Shown here one piece after another: positions 56,691 through 64,000 of a stretch of DNA of 64,000 nt (position 1 is the first letter of the stretch; every line of letters starts with the position of its first letter). The DNA lies in the NCBI GenBank assembly GCA_015063005.1, contig SUTF01000005.1, positions 62,001 to 126,000 on the forward strand, read 5' to 3'. This DNA is from Methanobrevibacter millerae. GTDB taxonomy: Archaea; Methanobacteriota; Methanobacteria; Methanobacteriales; Methanobacteriaceae. The notes below the pieces were generated by a model. The model saw only the letters and a list, made by a program, of their open reading frames with translations. It had not been told where the DNA came from and did no database searches. Both the position numbers and the translations under genes were made by a program.

Positions 56691-57706
56691 TTTTTCAAGT
56701 CCTGAATTTCTTCTTCCAGATTTTCAATTCTATCGTTGTATTCATCAAGTGTATTTTCCATTTCTTTAATTTTAAGCTCTTCATAACTTATTCCAGATGA
56801 TTTTTCTCTTTTTGTTTCATTTAAAATCATTGAAAATATAATCATTCCAATAACTGATCCGAATAATGTTAGTATGTATATATTTCTGATATATGCTATG
56901 GATATGTATGATGGTGTCATCACAACAATCAACAGCATATCAAATCCTATGAACAGAAACATCAGAATTGCTGAGTGTGTGGTTTTTGGAAATTTCTTAT
57001 TATTCCAAACGTAAATCAGGCTACCAATAATTCCACAAATAATTGTTGCCACGGCACATGGGAGTGCAGTAGCTCCTCCTTGGGAATATTTAAATAATCC
57101 TGCTACTATTCCTGAAGGGATTCCGACATAAGGTCCTGCAAACAATCCACTTATTAGAATTATTAAATTTCGCACATCAGATGGTGTTCCGTCGACATTT
57201 ACATAGTAAACCGATGAAAGAATGCCTAAAATACTAAATATGATAAAGCAATAAATTGTGGTTTTTCTAATTACATGTCCTGAAATAACTCCTTTAAATG
57301 CTTTTGTTTTAGTTGCAATAAGTGTCAGTATCAACATGACGGATAAAACTTTAAACATGTCCAATAAAGGCATTACAATGAAATCAAATTCTGTACTTTT
57401 ATTAAAATAAGACACAACAATGCTCACAATTCCAAAGAGGATTAAATACCCTATTTCATATATTGAACCTTTTTCTTTTTTTCTAAACTGGGGCAGTCTC
57501 GTTGAAATGAATCCTAAAATTATGATTGCTGATACAATTAGGAAAATGTTGTTGATTAATCCAAAATTCGTAATTCCCTTGATAATCTCCTGATGAAAAG
57601 CGATTATTAGTGAAACATATAAAATAATGTTTGCAATCAGCAGTGCAACATAAATTAATAAAATCTTATTGTAATTGTTCAATCTCTTTTTATGTTTATC
57701 AAACAT
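56675..57706 (-). CDS. 5TMR_LYT-type membrane sensor protein
   Basis: This 343-residue protein has about eight hydrophobic segments and a C-terminal coiled coil (about 300-343, NTLDEYNDRIENLEEEIQDLK). Residues about 140-290 match the five-helix LytS/YhcK receptor module: VYYVNVDGTPSDVRNLIILISGLFAGPYVGIPSGIVAGLFKY, then GGATALPCAVATIICGIIGS. In bacteria this module senses a ligand or membrane state for an attached kinase or cyclase. Here no kinase or GGDEF domain follows, so it may signal through a partner that binds the coiled coil. Ligand unknown. Confidence 0.8.
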   Translation of the reverse strand: MFDKHKKRLNNYNKILLIYVALLIANIILYVSLIIAFHQEIIKGITNFGLINNIFLIVSAIIILGFISTRLPQFRKKEKGSIYEIGYLILFGIVSIVVSYFNKSTEFDFIVMPLLDMFKVLSVMLILTLIATKTKAFKGVISGHVIRKTTIYCFIIFSILGILSSVYYVNVDGTPSDVRNLIILISGLFAGPYVGIPSGIVAGLFKYSQGGATALPCAVATIICGIIGSLIYVWNNKKFPKTTHSAILMFLFIGFDMLLIVVMTPSYISIAYIRNIYILTLFGSVIGMIIFSMILNETKREKSSGISYEELKIKEMENTLDEYNDRIENLEEEIQDLKNQNPK

Positions 57707-57896
57707 TTAAGCCAAACCCATATTCAATCATATAATATTATATTTTTTTAAATATTTAAACAATTAATTCATTTCTGATTTTTCATGCCATTACAAATAT
57801 TACTGTTCAAATGCTCTCGGATAAATTAGTTATATTTATAATTATTTAATTAATATATGAAATCCAAATGGATTTTTAAAAAATAAGGTGAGAAAA

Positions 57897-58598
57897 ATGT
57901 CTTCTTATAAGGGCCATTCTTTATTTGCATTAATATTGGTATTGATGTTTTCTTTTAATCCTCTGATAATTGCTTTGGCCATTATTGGTGCAAATATTCC
58001 TGATTTTGATCATAAATTCAGGAATGAAAATGTTTATAAGATGATTATATTGGGATTATTGATTTTCATATCATTATACATCCTTAAATTGCCTTATTTT
58101 ATTGGTTTGATAATTGTATTTTTGGGAGTAACCTTTTATTTTTCAGAACACAGAAGTTTTACTCATTCTATCCCTGGAACTGTAATTTTGGCTTCTGCTG
58201 TTTCTTTAATTTTAATTTGGGCTTGGCAATTAATAATTAATGTAACTATCCTTCCTAATGACTACTTAATTGCAATTTTAATAGCCCTTTTAAGTTTTCT
58301 ATTCCTTAACAAAAGGTTGCTGCCAATTTTTATCCCATTATTTTTAATATCTGTTGTCATCTTGCAAACTTTTCATATAACATATATTCAGATTGTTTTA
58401 GCGTTGTTTTTGGGATTGTTCTCCCATATTGTCCTGGATGCAACAACACCTGCTGGAGTTAAGCTATTTGCTCCCATATCATCAAAAAAATATTATAAAA
58501 ACTTTGCAATAGGTTCAATTTTCGTTTTAATATTATTAGCTTTAATATGTCGCATTCCAATGCTATTTACAATATTTGAAAGATTTATAAATTATTAA
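57897..58598 (+). CDS. YdjM/DUF457-type membrane-bound metal-dependent hydrolase
   Basis: I start at the ATG at 57897 (MSSYKGHSLFALI, 233 residues), since the GTG nine nt upstream lies within the ribosome-binding site AAGGTGA. The family motifs are present: an N-terminal YKGHSLFA His, NIPDFDHKFRNE (about 40-50), EHRSFTHSIPG (about 85-95) and SHIVLDATTPAGVKLFAPIS (about 180-199). The Asp/His residues are likely metal ligands. About six hydrophobic segments place it in the membrane. In bacteria, YdjM is a LexA-regulated gene, but the enzymatic substrate of the family is unknown. It is followed 17 nt later by an SMR transporter. Confidence 0.85.
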   Translation: MSSYKGHSLFALILVLMFSFNPLIIALAIIGANIPDFDHKFRNENVYKMIILGLLIFISLYILKLPYFIGLIIVFLGVTFYFSEHRSFTHSIPGTVILASAVSLILIWAWQLIINVTILPNDYLIAILIALLSFLFLNKRLLPIFIPLFLISVVILQTFHITYIQIVLALFLGLFSHIVLDATTPAGVKLFAPISSKKYYKNFAIGSIFVLILLALICRIPMLFTIFERFINY

Positions 58599-58615
58599 AA
58601 TTATATATTATATCC

Positions 58616-58936
58616 ATGAATTCCTGGATAATATTGGTGATTGCAGGTCTTTTTGAAATGGCATGGGTTTTAGCACTTAAATTCTCAAATAACTTCTCAA
58701 ATCTATTTTATACTGCACTTGTTGTTATTTTCATGATTTTAAGTTTGGTTTTATTGTCAATATCTTTTAAAACAATTCCGATGGGAACGGCATATGCTTG
58801 CTGGACCGCTATCGGCGCAGTAGGTGTTATTGTATTTGGAATGATGTTTCTAGGCGAATCAACTGATGCTTTGAGAATATTTTTCATTGCTCTAATCGTT
58901 GCTGGAGTCATAGGCCTTAATTTGACTACCAATTAA
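58616..58936 (+). CDS. SMR-family exporter, Gdx/SugE-like
   Basis: This is a 106-residue, four-helix small multidrug resistance protein that works as a dual-topology dimer. The essential membrane glutamate lies in GLFEMAWVLALKFS (about residue 14), followed by a Trp typical of the Gdx/SugE subgroup. TAYACWTAIGAVGVIVFGMMFLGES (about 58-82) is the family signature. Gdx proteins export guanidinium; SugE-like ones export some quaternary ammonium compounds. No guanidine riboswitch is visible upstream (only 17 nt separate it from the previous gene). Its 3' end overlaps the convergent transporter by 11 nt. Confidence 0.88.
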   Translation: MNSWIILVIAGLFEMAWVLALKFSNNFSNLFYTALVVIFMILSLVLLSISFKTIPMGTAYACWTAIGAVGVIVFGMMFLGESTDALRIFFIALIVAGVIGLNLTTN

Positions 58937-59894
58937 TCCTGCATGTGAAAAACAATCCTGATTTTTTGATGTATAGGGCAAATCTTGAAACAAGATACAA
59001 AACAGGCAGTTCGATTAACGGCCCTATCACAAGCGCAATGGCTATTAGTTCACGTCCCGGAAATGAGTTGATTGCGATAGCAAGAGCCAATGGTGAGTTA
59101 CGTGCTAAGGTTGTCATTGTCAGGCTCGCATATTCTTCATATGTGAAATTTATTTTTTCGGACAGCAGCAAATCTATTATCATGTTTACTGCAAAAAATA
59201 TGATTAATGGGACGAATATTGTTAAAACAGAGTCCAAGTTCTCAAATAACAGCCCTCCATTGCTGTTGAATATTGCAAAAACGGCTAATGCCAAAAATAT
59301 TATTTGATAATCTGTAAAAAAACTTGTTACCTTTTCATTTAAGTCATCATTTAATATTAGTTTTGTAATCTGAGCCAAAATGAATGGTATTACAATCACT
59401 ATTAACAATGAATAACCAAGATCAATAAAATTCATTGAATTGTTGCTTGAAAAGAAAATTATCAAATAGATTGGTAATAGAACAATTTGCAATATCAAAT
59501 TTATCGGAAGCAATGAAAGACTTAAATTTAGATCTCCTTTTGCTATTTTGGTAAATACCAAATACCAATCTGTGCATGGTGTCAATATCAGCATGAAAAA
59601 TCCTATGAGAATATCTATATTTCCATTTAAGAATAGATTTCCTAAAAAATAGCCGAATAGTGGTGTCCATATAAAATTTATTATGAGGCTTGTGAATGTA
59701 AATTTAATGTTTTTAAAACTTTCTTTGAGATTTTTTAGCGGAACTTCTAAAAACAGTCCGTATAACATTAGGCATAAAAATAATGTAATTAAATTCCCTG
59801 TATTGTCTGTAAGAAAGCTTATTCTGCTTAATAATAATCCAATAACTATTGCAAAAATTAAGATTACTGGTTCTAATTTTTCCACTAAATCCAT
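58926..59894 (-). CDS. arsenic-resistance/bile acid symporter (ACR3-like) family permease
   Basis: This 322-residue integral membrane protein has ten hydrophobic segments. The key motif LTPCTDWYLVFTKIAKGDLNLS (about 103-124) carries the conserved Cys of ACR3-like arsenite exporters, in the variant with DWYLVFT. A further pattern, TTLARNSPLALAIAINSFPG (about 272-291), matches the second inverted repeat. ACR3 proteins export arsenite; this DWYL branch is annotated as arsenic resistance but may carry another anion. There is no arsR, arsC or arsA nearby, which weakens the arsenic assignment. Confidence 0.8.
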   Translation of the reverse strand: MDLVEKLEPVILIFAIVIGLLLSRISFLTDNTGNLITLFLCLMLYGLFLEVPLKNLKESFKNIKFTFTSLIINFIWTPLFGYFLGNLFLNGNIDILIGFFMLILTPCTDWYLVFTKIAKGDLNLSLSLLPINLILQIVLLPIYLIIFFSSNNSMNFIDLGYSLLIVIVIPFILAQITKLILNDDLNEKVTSFFTDYQIIFLALAVFAIFNSNGGLLFENLDSVLTIFVPLIIFFAVNMIIDLLLSEKINFTYEEYASLTMTTLARNSPLALAIAINSFPGRELIAIALVIGPLIELPVLYLVSRFALYIKKSGLFFTCRINW

Positions 59895-60090
59895 TTTAAC
59901 ACCATTTTAGGCATGACTAAATATTCTTTTGAAGAGAGTAGTATTTAATGCTTTTAAAGATACCATTTCTTGTGTTTCCTTCAAAATATTTTTCTATATA
60001 ATGTAGTGATTTAAATAAATAATACTTTTTAAAGCTTGATTTAATTAAATGTTTATTGTTTGAAAAAAAAGAAAAAAGAAAAAAAATTCT

Positions 60091-60306
60091 CTATTGTGCC
60101 ATTTGGTATGCATCGTATGCAACATAAAGACTATATAATATGTTTATGATGGATGCAAATAAACTTTTAAAGACTAATTTTACAATTATTCCAAGAGCAA
60201 TTGCAACTACAAAGAATATTATACCTTTTTTAATATCTCCAGCAATAGCTTGACCTAATCCTGGGATGAAAAAGGATAATATTGCAGCAAGTATAGCATT
60301 TACCAT
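60091..60306 (-). CDS. small TM2-like membrane protein
   Basis: This 71-residue protein has two to three hydrophobic segments: AILAAILSFFIPGLGQAIAG (about 4-23, with the SFFIPGLGQ turn typical of TM2-like proteins), KKGIIFFVVAIALGIIVKLVF (about 26-46) and a helical end VAYDAYQMAQ. Function is unknown. The ATG follows GAGGTGAATAG, a strong ribosome-binding site, which argues that the gene is real. It stands alone on the - strand. Confidence 0.75.
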   Translation of the reverse strand: MVNAILAAILSFFIPGLGQAIAGDIKKGIIFFVVAIALGIIVKLVFKSLFASIINILYSLYVAYDAYQMAQ

Positions 60307-60671
60307 CTATTCACCTCATTTAGCTTAATAATAAATGCTTTATTTGTATTTTTTTATAAATGTTTGCTTTTTTTAATATTTTTTTCAAATGGCAATCTTC
60401 ATTAAAATAATGATATTTTTTTAATCATGTTAATTATCTTATTTTCCTGAATTCTCTTTTAAATTCCATTTTATTTTATTTAAATTTGTTATTTTTTTTA
60501 TTTTATTTGATTTAATTTATTCAAATTATTTTTTTTAATTTTTAATTGTCATTGTTATAAATTTTTTTCACCAAAAGCATACATTTATAATAAATAATCA
60601 TGATAAATAATAATGTATGTTTATATAGTCAAGGTTTTGACTTAAAATTTAATTGAAATGGAGCTTGTTTA
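60307..60671. other. AT-rich intergenic region before ehb operon
   Basis: No gene is seen in these 365 bases. The middle part is rich in T-runs. The right end holds the likely ehb promoter, GTTTATATAGTC at about 60619-60630, about 25 nt before a plausible start of transcription, leaving a ~25-nt leader with GGAG at 60660. Confidence 0.55.
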
Positions 60672-60986
60672 ATGTTTTTGACTAGAATTGGTTATGGAAT
60701 TATTTATTTCTTAGACCTTATTTACGAAATTATTAAATCAACTATTGATGTTGTTTTTAATAAGATAATGAGAAGAGATATTAATCCTGTAGTTATCGAT
60801 GTCGAAACAGTTTTAAAAAGACCTGTTTCTCAGACAATTTTAGCAAATAGTATTTCTTTAACTCCAGGAACTTTATCTGTAGATTTAGATTCTGAAAATC
60901 AAATTATTAAAGTAGCTGCTATTTCTCCAAGAAGTAAAGAGGATATAATTCCTTTTGAAAAATATATTAAGAAAATGTTAGAGTAG
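60672..60986 (+). CDS. ehbA: energy-converting hydrogenase B subunit EhbA
   Basis: This 104-residue protein resembles MnhE/MrpE-type subunits. It has an N-terminal hydrophobic stretch (IGYGIIYFLDLIYEIIKSTIDVVF, about 6-29) and then NPVVIDVETVLKRPVSQTILANSISLTPGTLSVDLDSE (about 37-75), the MrpE signature. It is the first gene of a run whose order (MrpE-, MrpF-, MrpG-, then NuoK- and NuoM-like) matches ehb of Methanobacteriales. Ehb is a membrane [NiFe]-hydrogenase that uses ion gradients to reduce ferredoxin for anabolism. The subunit letter is inferred from order. The ATG has GGAG 10 nt upstream. Confidence 0.8.
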   Translation: MFLTRIGYGIIYFLDLIYEIIKSTIDVVFNKIMRRDINPVVIDVETVLKRPVSQTILANSISLTPGTLSVDLDSENQIIKVAAISPRSKEDIIPFEKYIKKMLE

Positions 60987-61043
60987 ATTTAATTTGTATT
61001 AAATAACTTTTCTTTTTATTTAAACTAATCGAGTGGGATAGTA

Positions 61044-61307
61044 ATGGACATATTGATTATTTCAAAATATATTTTGATAATTGCAGTCATGATAATGATG
61101 ATTGCAGCTCTAAGAGCAAGTGCATACAAATCTACCTCAATGGGATTGCTTGGAAGTTCTGTTGTTGTTGTAGCTTTTGCTATGGCTTTACTTGTTTGTG
61201 GAGAAATGTATAATCTCACTTTTTATAGGGATATATCATTAGCTTTAATATTCTTTGGATTTGTAGGTACTGTTGCTTTTGCTATTGTTGCAGGAGGCGA
61301 TAAATGA
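61044..61307 (+). CDS. ehbB: energy-converting hydrogenase B subunit EhbB (MrpF-like)
   Basis: This 87-residue protein has three hydrophobic helices (about 4-25, 33-55, 62-83), the length and topology of MrpF/MnhF. RASAYKSTSMGLLGSS lies in the first loop. It would be part of the membrane arm of Ehb. Its stop overlaps the next start by 4 nt (ATGA), so translation is coupled. Confidence 0.78.
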   Translation: MDILIISKYILIIAVMIMMIAALRASAYKSTSMGLLGSSVVVVAFAMALLVCGEMYNLTFYRDISLALIFFGFVGTVAFAIVAGGDK

Positions 61308-61732
61308 TGATTGTTGAGTATATACAATCAGCTCTCCTGTTAATTGCGGCATTTTTGGTAATTGTATCTGCTGTTGGTCTTTTAAGCCTTCCAAAAGATA
61401 TGAAAAATGTGGTTTATGGTAGAATTCATATTGTAGGTATATTTGATATTGCTTGTATAATCGCAATGATTGGTTTAGGCCAATACTTGCTTGCAGGAAT
61501 ATACTTCATTATAGCACCATTTACAGCTCATGCTATAGCTAATGCATTTTATAAAAGTGAGGATGTTGAGAATAACGCTGAATTAAATGAAGTTGAAGAG
61601 GAAGTTGATGACACAAATCCGTTCATTGTACATAAATCAAAAATTCAGAAATTAGAAGATGTTGAATCTGAAAAGCTTAAAACGGATGATCGTTTTACAA
61701 TTTCAACTTTAGATATTGTTGAGGAGAAGTGA
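61304..61732 (+). CDS. ehbC: energy-converting hydrogenase B subunit EhbC (MrpG-like)
   Basis: This 142-residue protein has an MnhG/MrpG-like core of three helices (about 5-90, including [28 protein letters not shown] and [17 protein letters not shown]). An acidic soluble tail (about 95-142, with EEVDDTNPF) goes beyond the usual MrpG length. It overlaps ehbB by 4 nt. The ehbD ribosome-binding site lies inside its last codons. Confidence 0.78.
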   Translation: MMIVEYIQSALLLIAAFLVIVSAVGLLSLPKDMKNVVYGRIHIVGIFDIACIIAMIGLGQYLLAGIYFIIAPFTAHAIANAFYKSEDVENNAELNEVEEEVDDTNPFIVHKSKIQKLEDVESEKLKTDDRFTISTLDIVEEK

Positions 61733-61734
61733 AG

Positions 61735-61968
61735 ATGATAGAAATTATATTAATGATTATAATTATTGTAAGTGCCGTCCTTGCTCTTATTCAAAATGAC
61801 TTATTGAAAGCAGCGATATTGACCGGATTTTCCGGTGGAGCACTAGCAGTTTTATTCCAAATTTTACTTGCTCCTGATGTTGCATTAACTCAGGCTATTG
61901 TTGGTGCAGCTATTGTACCTGTATTCATAGCTTTGGCTGTTAAAAAAACTCAAAGAGGTGATGCATAA
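61735..61968 (+). CDS. ehbD: energy-converting hydrogenase B subunit EhbD
   Basis: This 77-residue membrane protein has the DUF4040/MrpB-like motif: [48 protein letters not shown] choose the ATG at 61735 over a GTG six nt earlier, because GAGGAG at 61721-61726 is well spaced and the GTG overlaps the ehbC stop. Its stop shares one base with the ehbE start. Confidence 0.78.
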   Translation: MIEIILMIIIIVSAVLALIQNDLLKAAILTGFSGGALAVLFQILLAPDVALTQAIVGAAIVPVFIALAVKKTQRGDA

Positions 61969-62354
61969 TGGCTCAAACCCAATTAGCAGTATTGTTTACA
62001 TCTATTGCTTTAGTTGTCATTGGTCTTTATGCTGCAATCTTTGTTGATAACATCATTAAGAAAATCATTGGTATCAGCTTTATAGAAGAGGGAGCCAATT
62101 TGTTCATTGTAGGAATTGGTTATAAGGCTGATGGTATTGTTCCAATTTTAATGCCAAATATGGATCCGACCTGGTTTGCATCTAATGCATCATATCCTCT
62201 CCCATATGGTTTGGTACTTACCAGCATTGTAATTGGAGCTTCTACGTTAGCAGTCATGTTGGCTTTAGTAATGGTTTTATACAGAAAATACGGTACTTTA
62301 AGCACTAGCGTAATGTTGGCTGACACATCTAAACAGGAGGAATACGATGAATGA
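61968..62354 (+). CDS. ehbE: energy-converting hydrogenase B subunit EhbE (NuoK/MrpC-like)
   Basis: This 128-residue protein has three hydrophobic helices and the NuoK/MrpC pattern: [34 protein letters not shown] (about 18-52, with the conserved membrane Glu) and [33 protein letters not shown] (about 79-111). It would form part of the ion-translocating arm. It overlaps ehbF by 8 nt. Confidence 0.8.
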   Translation: MAQTQLAVLFTSIALVVIGLYAAIFVDNIIKKIIGISFIEEGANLFIVGIGYKADGIVPILMPNMDPTWFASNASYPLPYGLVLTSIVIGASTLAVMLALVMVLYRKYGTLSTSVMLADTSKQEEYDE

Positions 62355-63804
62355 ATTAATTCCATTAATGGTTATTGTTCCTATGATGGCAGCTTTGCTC
62401 ATCAGTGCTTTTTCAAAATTCGATAAAGTTATCAAAGTATTGGCATTTGTTGTTGCTATATGTTTGCCTATCATTCCGTTGGCCTCAAATTATGGCCTTC
62501 ATTTCTTCGGGGGTTATCAGCCGATTGTAGATAATGTTACAAACATTGTTTATCACCCGGCTATTACGTATTCATTTACATTCTTACAGCAAATAGTAAT
62601 AGCAATTGTAGGAATTTTAACTTTCTTAGTAGTCTTTATTTACTTGACTAAATATAAAAAAGTCTCAGGACCTTACTTGTTCCTACTCTTCATGGGAACT
62701 GCCTCTGTCACGGCTTTAATATTGACTGATGATATTTTCCACATGTTTGTGTTCTTTGAAATATTGGCACTTGCACAGGTAGGTATTGTGGCTGCTTCAT
62801 CAATCGATTACAGCTATGAAATGGCTTTAAAATATATGATTTTAGGTTCTATCGGAAGCCCAATAATGCTTTTGGGAATCGGATTCCTATTGGCAATGAC
62901 AGGTACGGTTAATGTTACTGATATTGTGGCTATTATTCGCGGTGGCCTTTTGGACATAACTTCTCCAGTATTCCTATTGTCACTTGGATTGATATTCTTT
63001 GGATGGTTATATGCTTCAGGTTTACCTCCATTCCATACAATCAAATCAGGAATTTACAGTAAAGCAGAACCTCATGGAGCAGCATTGCTTCAGTCATTTA
63101 CTGTTGTTTCAATGATATCAATTGTTTTAATAATGTTTAGAATCTATTCATCACTTCCAATATTTGAAGTTTTAATAGTTCTGTTCTCTGTTGTTGCAAT
63201 GATTCTTGGTGTATCTATGGCTTTAACTCAGACAGACTTTAGGCGTATGATTGGATTTTTAGCTGTTGGAGAGCTTGGTTTCATTGGATTGGGTATAGGT
63301 TTAGGAACTCAATTTGCAATTACAGCCGGTTTGTTCCAGGCATTAAATGAAATGGTTATTACTGCATTATTATTCATTGGATTTGGAGCCATTGTAAATG
63401 CTACTAATGAAGTGGATACCCGTAAATTGGGTGGTCTTTTAGCATCACATCCTAAAGTGGGAATCATGCTTTTAATTGGTGGTTTGGCTATGGCAGGTGT
63501 ACCTCCATTAAGCGGTTTCCAATCAAAATTAATGCTTGTTCAGGCTTCTTTAAGTTGTGGTTATCCCGAATTGTCCATTTTAACTATCATGGTCAGTATT
63601 GCAACCTTTGTAGTATTTGTAAAAACATTCTACTCTATGTTTTTAAGACCAAAACCACATGATTTAGAAGTTGTAGATAAAGATGTTCCAAGAGCAATGG
63701 TCTTTGCAATGTTTATATTGTTATTGATAATCATTGGATTTGGTTTATTCCCAGATATTGTAACCAGTGGAATTTCTAACTATGTAGGAGGTATATTGCA
63801 ATGA
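62347..63804 (+). CDS. ehbF: energy-converting hydrogenase B subunit EhbF (NuoM/MrpD-like)
   Basis: This 485-residue ion-translocating subunit has about 13-14 helices. The antiporter family motifs are visible: [19 protein letters not shown] (about 135-153, with the key Glu), [42 protein letters not shown] (about 225-251) and [23 protein letters not shown] (about 297-319), ending with [30 protein letters not shown] precedes the ATG. It overlaps both neighbours by a few bases. Confidence 0.85.
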   Translation: MNELIPLMVIVPMMAALLISAFSKFDKVIKVLAFVVAICLPIIPLASNYGLHFFGGYQPIVDNVTNIVYHPAITYSFTFLQQIVIAIVGILTFLVVFIYLTKYKKVSGPYLFLLFMGTASVTALILTDDIFHMFVFFEILALAQVGIVAASSIDYSYEMALKYMILGSIGSPIMLLGIGFLLAMTGTVNVTDIVAIIRGGLLDITSPVFLLSLGLIFFGWLYASGLPPFHTIKSGIYSKAEPHGAALLQSFTVVSMISIVLIMFRIYSSLPIFEVLIVLFSVVAMILGVSMALTQTDFRRMIGFLAVGELGFIGLGIGLGTQFAITAGLFQALNEMVITALLFIGFGAIVNATNEVDTRKLGGLLASHPKVGIMLLIGGLAMAGVPPLSGFQSKLMLVQASLSCGYPELSILTIMVSIATFVVFVKTFYSMFLRPKPHDLEVVDKDVPRAMVFAMFILLLIIIGFGLFPDIVTSGISNYVGGILQ

Positions 63805-64000
63805 AGCTTTATGATCAATTATTTTACATTGGGAAAAAGTTTAAAAAATTATTCTCTCCGGGTCCTGTAACTAATGCTGATGTTTCCGGAAGTATTACTG
63901 CAGAAATATTTATCATAGTTTCAATAGTAATTGCTTCTTTACTGCTTAGACATGTAAGTCTTTTACTTGCAGGCTTGGTTACTTTAATTCTTGCTATTGT
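63801..64000 (+). CDS. ehbG: energy-converting hydrogenase B subunit EhbG, 3'-truncated
   Basis: The ATG at 63801 overlaps the ehbF stop (ATGA) and GGAGG lies 9 nt upstream. The frame is open to the window edge (66 codons). A basic N terminus ([21 protein letters not shown]) is followed by two hydrophobic segments. Position in the operon suggests EhbG; the visible part is too short for an independent family call. Confidence 0.7.
   Translation, partial: MKLYDQLFYIGKKFKKLFSPGPVTNADVSGSITAEIFIIVSIVIASLLLRHVSLLLAGLVTLILAI

Noticed and set aside
58598..58616. Guanidine riboswitch for the Gdx-like SMR gene
   Set aside because: Only 17 nt separate the gene from its upstream neighbour, too short for any known guanidine aptamer.

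Overview
This window comes from an AT-rich euryarchaeal methanogen of the order Methanobacteriales, most likely a Methanobrevibacter. The evidence is formylmethanofuran:H4MPT formyltransferase, the start of an energy-converting hydrogenase B (ehb) operon, very large adhesin-like surface proteins built from beta-helix and Ig-like repeats, archaeal tRNAs with a BHB intron, TATA-box promoters and nearly leaderless genes. The genus is inferred from overall resemblance, not from a marker search.

Region 1 (1-21500) holds three giant secreted adhesin-like genes on the + strand. The first is cut by the window edge, the second follows it in an apparent operon, and the third carries an extra beta-propeller. 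All three end in three or four copies of one ~85-residue module.

Region 2 (21500-26350) is a scar. The stretch from the 3' end of the third adhesin to the middle of dnaJ has been tandemly duplicated. Copy 1 holds a decayed GNAT acetyltransferase and a truncated dnaJ relic that contains a 270-bp TA-flanked MITE-like insertion. The relic is fused through a 3-bp microhomology to an adhesin 3' end that starts copy 2. Copy 2 holds an AAA-type ATPase gene and the intact dnaJ. The cargo genes differ between the copies but the boundaries are shared, and one 124-bp boundary segment is perfectly identical.

Region 3 (26350-29800) is the grpE-dnaK-dnaJ chaperone cluster on the - strand, with a divergent winged-helix regulator and repeated operator-like sites between them. 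Region 4 (29800-40500) is housekeeping: hypF and larB (nickel-enzyme chemistry), a GNAT, a two-domain wall-polymer transferase, gatB/CBS-ParB/hisE, an orphan restriction-endonuclease-like gene and an unusual radical SAM enzyme. Region 5 (40670-41820) has six tRNA genes around hjc; tRNA-Trp carries a C/D-box guide RNA in its intron. Region 6 (41850-60300) includes an MBL-fold hydrolase, the Trk potassium system, an MthK-like channel, ftr, NAD(P)HX repair, sfsA, sirtuin, two helicases, argG, and several membrane proteins. A candidate structured RNA lies upstream of argG. Region 7 (60670-64000) is ehbA-ehbG, running off the right edge.

The most unusual parts are the duplicated adhesin/dnaJ scar with exchangeable cargo, its MITE-like insertion, and the candidate structured RNA at 53797-53935.
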